DNA of 58,862 nt from Betaproteobacteria bacterium. Its GTDB lineage: Bacteria > Pseudomonadota > Gammaproteobacteria > Burkholderiales > SG8-39. This document shows, piece by piece, positions 53,601 through 58,862 of the stretch; position 1 is the stretch's first letter; every line of letters starts with the position of its first letter. The notes beneath the pieces were generated by a model that saw only the letters and a list, made by a program, of their open reading frames with translations, made no database searches and was not told the origin of the DNA. The position numbers were made by a program, and so were the translations under genes. The DNA is taken from the NCBI GenBank assembly GCA_947478805.1, contig CANJXQ010000011.1:1-58862 (forward strand), given 5' to 3'.

Positions 53601-54680
53601 ATGGAAATACGGTACCAGCAGCCCCACGGCACCAATAGCAGTCACTGCACCGCACCCGGCCTGCTCCAATGCATCGGCCTGATGGTCGGCCTCGCCTGCA
53701 CCGTATTCAGTGCGCCGGCACTGTCCCAGGCACCCGCGGCCTCAACGCCATGGCCCGCGGTCGTTGCGGCCGCCAGGAAGGAAGGCACGGTTTTCTTCTA
53801 CGGGTCCATGGCGGTGCCCGTGCTGCAGCGCCTCGCCGACGGGTTCAAGAAGGCCTACCCGGACATGAAGGTCGAATTCACGCGCATGAATGGCGGGCCC
53901 ATCATCCAGCGCGTGGACCAGGAACGCAGCACCGGGGCGGACGGTGCCGATGCCATCATCGGTTCCGAGATCGGCTGGATGACCGAGCGAGCTCGCCAGG
54001 GTCTGCTGTTGAAACCGATGGGCCCTTCGCTGGCCGGCTGGCCGGCGAACTTCCTGTTCGAAAACGGTTCCTACATTGCCGGTGCCTTCGAGCCCTGGGT
54101 ACTCGCCTACAACACCAAGATGGTGAGCGCACCGCCGCGCGGCTACCAGGATCTGCTCAAGCCCGAATACAAGGACAAGCTCGGCATTCCGCAGATCCCC
54201 TCCACGCTCATCCTGGCCTGGTACGCCTGGCTGGAACAGACGCAGGGCGCGGATTTCCCGGCCAGAGTCATGGCGCAGAATCCGAAGGTCTTCATCAGCA
54301 GCCCGCCGCTGGCCCAGGCCATTGCCGCGGGCGAGATCGCCGCCTCGCTGCTGAACAATCCCTCGACGCTCAGGTCGCTCATCGTGGCGGGCGCCCCCAT
54401 CAACTTCACCGTCCCCAATCCCGCCTACGGTTTTCAGCTGGTGGTGGGCGCGCTCGGCTGGTCGAAGCGCCCGAATGCCGCGCTGCTGTTCGTGGACTGG
54501 CTGATGTCGCGCGAAGGACAGACGGTGTGGAGTGGCACCGGCGAAAGCGCAAGCCCGTTGAAGGGCATTCCCGGCGCGACCGAAGTTCCTGCCGATGTCC
54601 GGTTCTACAACTTCGCCGAATGGACACCCGAAGTGGTGAAGCAAGCCACCGACAAGTGGAACCGGCAGTACAAGCGCTAG
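53601..54680 (+). CDS. Family 1 extracellular solute-binding protein (tandem copy 2)
   Basis: A 359-residue paralogue of the preceding protein. It shares the TPWPAVVAAARKEGTVFFYG opening, VPVLQRLADGFKKAYPDMKV, MNGGPII.RVDQERSTGADG, SEIGWMTER and GESASPLKGIPGA. The signal peptide ends in APALSQ. The ATG at 53601 follows AGGAG. It is convergent with the third P450 gene, with a hairpin between them. The duplicated receptors may bind different members of one compound class. Confidence 0.87.
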   Translation: MEIRYQQPHGTNSSHCTAPGLLQCIGLMVGLACTVFSAPALSQAPAASTPWPAVVAAARKEGTVFFYGSMAVPVLQRLADGFKKAYPDMKVEFTRMNGGPIIQRVDQERSTGADGADAIIGSEIGWMTERARQGLLLKPMGPSLAGWPANFLFENGSYIAGAFEPWVLAYNTKMVSAPPRGYQDLLKPEYKDKLGIPQIPSTLILAWYAWLEQTQGADFPARVMAQNPKVFISSPPLAQAIAAGEIAASLLNNPSTLRSLIVAGAPINFTVPNPAYGFQLVVGALGWSKRPNAALLFVDWLMSREGQTVWSGTGESASPLKGIPGATEVPADVRFYNFAEWTPEVVKQATDKWNRQYKR

Positions 54681-54729
54681 CCGCAAGCCGGGCGAGGCGG
54701 TTACGGGAGGGCTCGACTGGCGTGTGACG

Positions 54730-54754
54730 CTGCGGCGCCTGCGGAAGGCCGCAG
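54730..54754. terminator. Hairpin between convergent genes
   Basis: CTGCGG and CCGCAG arms with a 13-base GC-rich loop lie between the receptor gene (+) and the P450 gene (-). There is no T-tract, so it could be a weak or factor-dependent stop signal. Confidence 0.3.
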
Positions 54755-54816
54755 CTTCACAGGCCATTGCGTCGCGAAATCGGGGGCATTTCAACAGGAG
54801 GGGATGCCCCTCAGGC

Positions 54817-56142
54817 TTACTTCCCGACCGGTGTTCCCGGCGTAAATGTCACGTTCAGCGGCCGGAACGCGCGGAACAGCCAGCCGCGCATGCGCGGCGC
54901 TTCCGCCGCCGGGTCGAGCGCTATGTCCGGCATGCGCTCGAGCAGCAACTGCACCGCCTCGAGGATCTCCGCCCGCGCCAAAGCCGCACCGACGCACATG
55001 CGGATGCCGTAGTGAAAGCCCAGGTGATCGCGCGGCGTCTTGCGCTCGAGATCGATGGCGTCGGGGTTGGCAAAGTAGGACGGGTCGCGGTTGGCCGTTG
55101 CGATGAGCGGCATCACCGCCTCGCCCTTCATGACCGGACAGCCCGCAATGGTCGTGTCTTCGATCGCCTGGCGCGAGCGAAAGTGCACCGTGCCGTGCAA
55201 CCGGATCGACTCCTCCACATAGCGCGAAGCAATCTCGTCACCGCCCTCGCGCACCTTCTTCAGCATCTCCGGGTTCTGCAACAACAGGTGGATGGCATTG
55301 GTCATGGCATAGGTGGCCGTGTCCGAGCCCGTCTGCACCATCACGCGCACTGCAGCGCGCGCTTCAATGGCGCCGAAGTCGGCCAGCGCCTCCCTGCCCT
55401 CGCGCCACATCACGCTGATGAGGTCATCACCCGTGCTGTCGCGACGCGCCTCGACGAACGGCATGATCATTTCGTTGAGTCTGTTCGACGCGGCAATGGC
55501 CGCATCGTTGACACGCTGCTGCTCCGCCGGATCGCCGGTCTGGGACAGCCCCAGCCGAGCCGCAAAGAAGGCGTTCACCGCGTCGTTCAGCCGCTTGCAT
55601 TCGGCCAGCCAGGCGTCGTCATCCGAGGGCAGCCCCGCGATGGCGGCGATGACGCGGATGGGCAACAGGCTGGTGAAGTCGGCCGCCAGTTCGCAACGCC
55701 CCTTGGCAATGAAGCGGTCGATCAGCGCATTGGCGATGGGCCGGATGATTCGCTTGCGCCACTCTTCGGCGCGGCGCGGCGAGAACATGCGCAGCCACAG
55801 CTGGTGCATGCGCAGGTGCTCGTCACCCGACATGAGCAGGATTTGGCGCGGGCCGCCCTGCGCCTGCTCGAGCACCTTGCGGCTCTCGCCCAGGCGCTCG
55901 GGCATGAAGAAGCTGGTGTCGTCGCGCTTGAGAACATCCTTGCACGCTTCATAGGAGGTCACCAGCCATGCCTTGAGGCCTTCGTCCCAGAACACCTCGC
56001 CCGGGTCGCCCCCTCCACCCTGCTGGCGAGCGATGGTCTGCCGGTAAAACGCGTAGGGATCCTGGTCGTAAGTGCTCAGGAATGACTGCTCCAGTACCTG
56101 CTTCATGTCCGCTCCGCTGTAGTAAGGATGCCTGACGGTCAT
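54817..56142 (-). CDS. Cytochrome P450 (third, unrelated to the pair)
   Basis: A 441-residue P450. The heme motif is FHYGIRMCVG with the Cys, the ExxR pair is in VEESIRLHG, and the I-helix reads TGSDTA, with Ala after Thr where a second Thr is usual. It is of a different subfamily from the tandem pair at 12533 and 13851. It has a clear helix-rich N-terminal half (SFLSTYDQDPYAFYRQTIA). It is divergent from the LLM-type oxidoreductase gene and convergent with the receptor gene. No electron-transfer partner gene is adjacent. Confidence 0.9.
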   Translation of the reverse strand: MTVRHPYYSGADMKQVLEQSFLSTYDQDPYAFYRQTIARQQGGGGDPGEVFWDEGLKAWLVTSYEACKDVLKRDDTSFFMPERLGESRKVLEQAQGGPRQILLMSGDEHLRMHQLWLRMFSPRRAEEWRKRIIRPIANALIDRFIAKGRCELAADFTSLLPIRVIAAIAGLPSDDDAWLAECKRLNDAVNAFFAARLGLSQTGDPAEQQRVNDAAIAASNRLNEMIMPFVEARRDSTGDDLISVMWREGREALADFGAIEARAAVRVMVQTGSDTATYAMTNAIHLLLQNPEMLKKVREGGDEIASRYVEESIRLHGTVHFRSRQAIEDTTIAGCPVMKGEAVMPLIATANRDPSYFANPDAIDLERKTPRDHLGFHYGIRMCVGAALARAEILEAVQLLLERMPDIALDPAAEAPRMRGWLFRAFRPLNVTFTPGTPVGK

Positions 56143-56255
56143 TCGGTCAGGCGCTCCGGGAATTCAATCTTTTCAATCGACCATGACACCCGACCACAGT
56201 TGAATGCCGCGGCGGGTTGCATGATACATTGCGCCCGATTCATTCCTTCCTTTTC

Positions 56256-57239
56256 ATGGCTACACCAATGACTTCACCAGACCACAAGATCCAGATCGGG
56301 CTGCAGTTTCCCACCCGGGAAATCGAGCCCACCCGCGCCGCCATCGCGCAGTGGGTGGATGCCGCAGCCGAATCCGGTGCGGACTACCTGATGGTCAACG
56401 ACCATGTGCTCGGCGTGGAGCCCGCCAAACAGGAAGCCGGCTGGGACAAGGCGTGGATGCACCCATCCCAGCATCGCACGCGCTACACCTGGCAGGACCC
56501 CTGGCACGAGCCCTTCGCGCTGATGAGCTTCATGGCGGCGCGTTGCGAACTGGGCCTGATGACCGGCGTGCTGGTGCTGCCGCAGCGAAATACCGCGCTG
56601 GTGGCCAAGCAGGCGGCGCAGGTGGACATTCTCAGCGATGGCCGTCTGCGCCTGGGCGTCGGCGTCGGCTGGAACGCCGCGGAGTTCGCCTCCATGGACA
56701 TGAGCTTTCGCGACCGCGGCAGGCGATTTTCCGAACAGCTGGTGTTGCTGCGCCGCTTCTGGAACGAGGACGTGGTCACGTTCGACGGAGAATTCCACCA
56801 TGTGAACGCCGCCGGCATCGCACCGCGTCCGGTGCAGCAGCCGATTCCGCTGTGGCTCGGTGGGGCAAGCTTGACCAAGGGCGTTGCCGCTGCCGCAAAA
56901 CTGCTGGATCGCATCGGCCGGCTGGGAGACGGCTGGTGCCTCGACTCCGCGACGCCGCCCGATGCCGTGACGGCAGAGGCCATCCGCTTCATCCGCGACA
57001 CAGCCGACCGCAATGGCCGTGATGGCCGCGCCCTCGGCGTGGACGCGCGGCTGTGCGTGCTGCCATTGAAAAAAGACGGGCTCATCGCGCGTGCCGAGGC
57101 CTGGGGCAAGGTCGGCGCCACCCACCTCACCCTGGACGCCTACGGCATTGGCATCACCGGACAAGCCGATGCGGCGGTAAAGCTGCGCGAACTGGTGACG
57201 CTGACACGGGACAGCTACCGGCGCGGAGAGACGGGCTGA
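56256..57239 (+). CDS. LLM-class (luciferase-like) flavin oxidoreductase
   Basis: A 327-residue TIM-barrel protein of the luciferase-like monooxygenase superfamily. The motifs are IQIGLQFPTREIEPTRAAI, LRLGVGVGWNAAEF and GWCLDSATPPD; the GVGVGWNAAEF stretch is typical of the F420-type group (TIGR03619-like). Whether F420 or FMN is used here is not shown; many proteobacterial members use FMN. The ATG at 56256 is the likely start, with a second ATG 12 bp on. It is divergent from the third P450 gene, so a shared oxidation pathway is possible. Confidence 0.82.
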   Translation: MATPMTSPDHKIQIGLQFPTREIEPTRAAIAQWVDAAAESGADYLMVNDHVLGVEPAKQEAGWDKAWMHPSQHRTRYTWQDPWHEPFALMSFMAARCELGLMTGVLVLPQRNTALVAKQAAQVDILSDGRLRLGVGVGWNAAEFASMDMSFRDRGRRFSEQLVLLRRFWNEDVVTFDGEFHHVNAAGIAPRPVQQPIPLWLGGASLTKGVAAAAKLLDRIGRLGDGWCLDSATPPDAVTAEAIRFIRDTADRNGRDGRALGVDARLCVLPLKKDGLIARAEAWGKVGATHLTLDAYGIGITGQADAAVKLRELVTLTRDSYRRGETG

Positions 57240-57283
57240 TTCTTCAAACGCCCCTTCACGCCTGCCGCATTACGCCTGCCGCA

Positions 57284-57703
57284 TTACGCCTGCCACACGC
57301 CGTACCCCTCTTCGCGCAGGCCGATCGCCAGTTCCACCTCCATCTCGCGCGCCGCTGCATAGGGCATGGGGTTGTAGGCTTCATACAGGGCCGGCAGGAG
57401 GCGCAGGCCATACGCCTTGACGTAGGGCCCATCCTGGATGCCCGCCTTGTGCTTGTCGAAGCGCACATCGGGTATGAGGCCGGTCATCCCGACATAGACC
57501 GCGGTCCGGGTGATGTCACCATCCGGATTGGCCTTGCGAAACCCGGGCTCCATCCACACCGAGCGCGCCAGCTCGATGACGTACACATGGTGATGGTGGC
57601 GAAGTGAACGCCTTGGCGCCTTGCGCTTTGCCGCCTTGCCCGATTTGCGTGCACGGGTAGCGCGCTTTTTCGCGGGCTTGCTGGCCGACCTTTTCGTTGC
57701 CAT
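57284..57703 (-). CDS. GIY-YIG-like protein with basic, Lys/Ala-rich N-terminus
   Basis: A 139-residue protein. Residues 1-36 are an H1-like tail of Lys, Arg and Ala (SKPAKKRATRARKSGKAAKR). The rest has VYVIEL and, about 25 residues later, VYVGMTG, then RFDKHKAG, the pattern of a divergent GIY-YIG nuclease-like domain. The Tyr, Gly and following basic positions are retained, but the catalytic Arg/Glu set cannot be confirmed by eye. A DNA-binding role is likely. The start at 57703 is the first ATG after which the tail begins. Confidence 0.62.
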   Translation of the reverse strand: MATKRSASKPAKKRATRARKSGKAAKRKAPRRSLRHHHHVYVIELARSVWMEPGFRKANPDGDITRTAVYVGMTGLIPDVRFDKHKAGIQDGPYVKAYGLRLLPALYEAYNPMPYAAAREMEVELAIGLREEGYGVWQA

Positions 57704-57737
57704 GGTCAGTGGCCGAACAGCCCACAGGTTTGGAGCG

Positions 57738-58160
57738 TCATGCGTCAGGTGTTGCGGAGCGACGCGGCAGCTGCTCTTCGTAATTCGACACCTCGACAAG
57801 ATTGTTGTCCGGATCGCGAAAATACACCGAGGTCATGCGCCCCAACGCGCCATAGCGCGGCACCGGGCCCACCTCCACCTCCACACCGGCCGACTGCAAG
57901 GCCGCCACCACGTCGGCGATCGGCGACTTGGTGATGAGGCAGATATCCGCGGTTCCCGGCAGCGGCTTGTCGGCATGCGGCTTGTAGGGCGCGTCGGCGG
58001 GATGCAGGTTGAACTTCTGCTGCCCGAAGGCAAGCGCCCGCATGCCCTTGCCGAAGGTCACCGGCTGCATGCCGAGCACGTTCGAGTAGAACGCGATGGT
58101 CACTTCGATGTCGCGCACGGTGAGCACCATGTGGTCGAGGCGTTCGATCTTGACGCTCAT
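57738..58160 (-). CDS. VOC-family (glyoxalase-like) metalloprotein
   Basis: A 140-residue single vicinal-oxygen-chelate unit: LDHMVLTV with H10, NLHPAD with H53 and NNLVEVSNY with E123. These are the usual two His and one Glu metal ligands. Members include glyoxalases, ring-cleavage dioxygenases and fosfomycin-type enzymes; the short length and pattern fit a general VOC protein. The ATG at 58160 precedes a compact domain, and upstream codons lack a conserved block. It lies 34 bp upstream of the GIY-YIG-like gene on the same strand. Confidence 0.83.
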   Translation of the reverse strand: MSVKIERLDHMVLTVRDIEVTIAFYSNVLGMQPVTFGKGMRALAFGQQKFNLHPADAPYKPHADKPLPGTADICLITKSPIADVVAALQSAGVEVEVGPVPRYGALGRMTSVYFRDPDNNLVEVSNYEEQLPRRSATPDA

Positions 58161-58298
58161 GCCCTGTCCTTTCGATTCAGTGGGCAATGCCCGATTTTGT
58201 CGGTTAGAAGATGTGATCAATATGAATTGATTATATCCATTACACCTAAATCACCATCGCTATTATTATCAACACGCGCTGAGAACTAATGCTTCGCA

Positions 58299-58706
58299 TC
58301 AGGACTTCTTCGCCTTGCGGCGGTCCAGCAGCTTCTTTTCCTGCGCCGCAATGCGATCGACCATCTTCGCGTCCGGGTCCTTCCAGGTGGCGCCCGCCGC
58401 TCGCGCCATGAAGGCCACGGCGTTGGCGAATTCCGCAGTGGTCAACTCGGGTTTCCCGCCGCGCGGCGGCATCTTGCCTTGGCCGACCAGCCCCTCGGCG
58501 GTCAGCACCACCTGCCCTTCGCGGATGCGCCCGCCCCAGTCCTTGCGGTCGCCGAATTTGGGCGCCTTGTCCACGCCGCTCGCATGACAGGCCACACACA
58601 CCGCCTTGTAGACCTGCTCGCCCGACTGTTCTGCCACGACGCCACCGCTGGCAGCCAGCAGCACTGCCGCGCCGATCGCCCGGACTGCCTTGTTCATGTC
58701 ATGCAT
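58299..58706 (-). CDS. Class I cytochrome c (c5-like)
   Basis: A 135-residue periplasmic cytochrome with a signal peptide ending in GGVVAEQ and a single heme site C37-V-A-C40-H41. M79 in GKMPPRGG is the likely distal ligand. The C-terminal tail is strongly basic (KKLLDRRKAKKS). It carries electrons in the periplasm, but no partner is identified. The ATG at 58706 follows AGGAGG; a second ATG nine bases later is further from it. It is the last intact gene before the transposase remnant. Confidence 0.87.
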   Translation of the reverse strand: MHDMNKAVRAIGAAVLLAASGGVVAEQSGEQVYKAVCVACHASGVDKAPKFGDRKDWGGRIREGQVVLTAEGLVGQGKMPPRGGKPELTTAEFANAVAFMARAAGATWKDPDAKMVDRIAAQEKKLLDRRKAKKS

Positions 58707-58727
58707 GCCGCCTCCTAGTGTAGTGCG

Positions 58728-58862
58728 TCAAACAGATTGCAACTTATTGAGTCGTGCACGTGCTTTGACGACCTTCGCGAGGATGTCCGAGGCACGCGCC
58801 GTCCAGATGAACGGCTTGGGATTACGGTTATGGTTCTCGACATAGGATTCGATGGTACTGAT
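58728..58862 (-). mobile_element. IS630-type transposase, C-terminal 44 residues
   Basis: The minus strand encodes a reading frame that enters from the right edge and ends at TGA (58728-58730). It contains ESYVENHNRNPKPFIWTA followed by a Lys/Arg-rich helix (SDILAKVVKARARLN). This FIWTA block resembles the C-terminus of IS630-family DDE transposases. Most of the element lies outside the window; its end probably lies just beyond 58728 near the TAGTG bases at 58716-58725. Confidence 0.72.

Overview
This is a high-GC chromosomal segment from a heterotrophic bacterium, most likely a betaproteobacterium of the Burkholderiales type. That inference rests on three orphan Bug/TctC-type periplasmic receptors, many acyl-CoA and CoA-transferase genes, a heme A synthase, TfpX-like and YbiB proteins, DUF1653 and UPF0114 proteins, and Shine-Dalgarno-led genes packed with ATGA overlaps. 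No CRISPR array, prophage or replication origin is visible. The only mobile-element trace is the C-terminal end of an IS630-type transposase at the right edge. Layout: 1-6726 holds the 3' end of an acyl-CoA ligase, a branched-chain aminotransferase, a four-gene minus-strand group (Bug receptor, SnoaL-like, FMN-type oxidase-fold, Bug receptor) and a CoA-transferase resembling 2-methylfumaryl-CoA isomerase. The heart of the window is 6895-24875. An 11-gene minus-strand operon (17852 down to 6895) encodes a thiolase-like protein, a second thiolase-fold protein, a DUF35 protein, two tandem P450s, two cupins and a complete nitrate/taurine-type ABC importer. Divergent from it lie an acyl-CoA ligase and a TetR regulator (18050-20417). 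Next to that sits a second, stripped-down copy of the core (20479-24799: ligase, thiolase-like, thiolase, DUF35). The thiolase-fold proteins of both copies lack the usual nucleophilic Cys, and the DUF35 of the second copy has lost its zinc ligands. A shared inverted repeat, TCAAC-N6-GTTGA, lies upstream of both copies, with a near match inside the long operon ahead of the cupin-ABC genes. It is a good candidate for the operator of the TetR protein. From 25081 to 33883 come a Bug receptor, a D-aminoacylase-type amidohydrolase, a fumarylacetoacetase-family enzyme, tRNA-Ser(GGA), a zinc alcohol dehydrogenase, acetyl-CoA synthetase and isocitrate lyase. From 34382 to 43667 come a UPF0114 membrane protein, class I fumarase, an aldo/keto reductase, a TfpX-like protein, a RuBisCO-like protein, a 52-residue membrane protein, a di-heme peroxidase operon and heme A synthase. 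From 43732 to the end are three orphan family-1 solute-binding proteins (two in tandem), a second family III CoA-transferase, small conserved hypotheticals, YbiB, class II fumarase, a tandem pair of short-chain dehydrogenases, a third P450, an LLM-type oxidoreductase, a GIY-YIG-like protein with a histone-H1-like tail, a VOC protein and a cytochrome c. As a working model (inference), the central region imports an organic acid through the ABC system, oxidises it with P450s, activates it as a CoA thioester and cleaves or forms C-C bonds with thiolase-fold/DUF35 complexes. The resulting acetyl-CoA and C4 units would feed Acs, isocitrate lyase and the fumarases.
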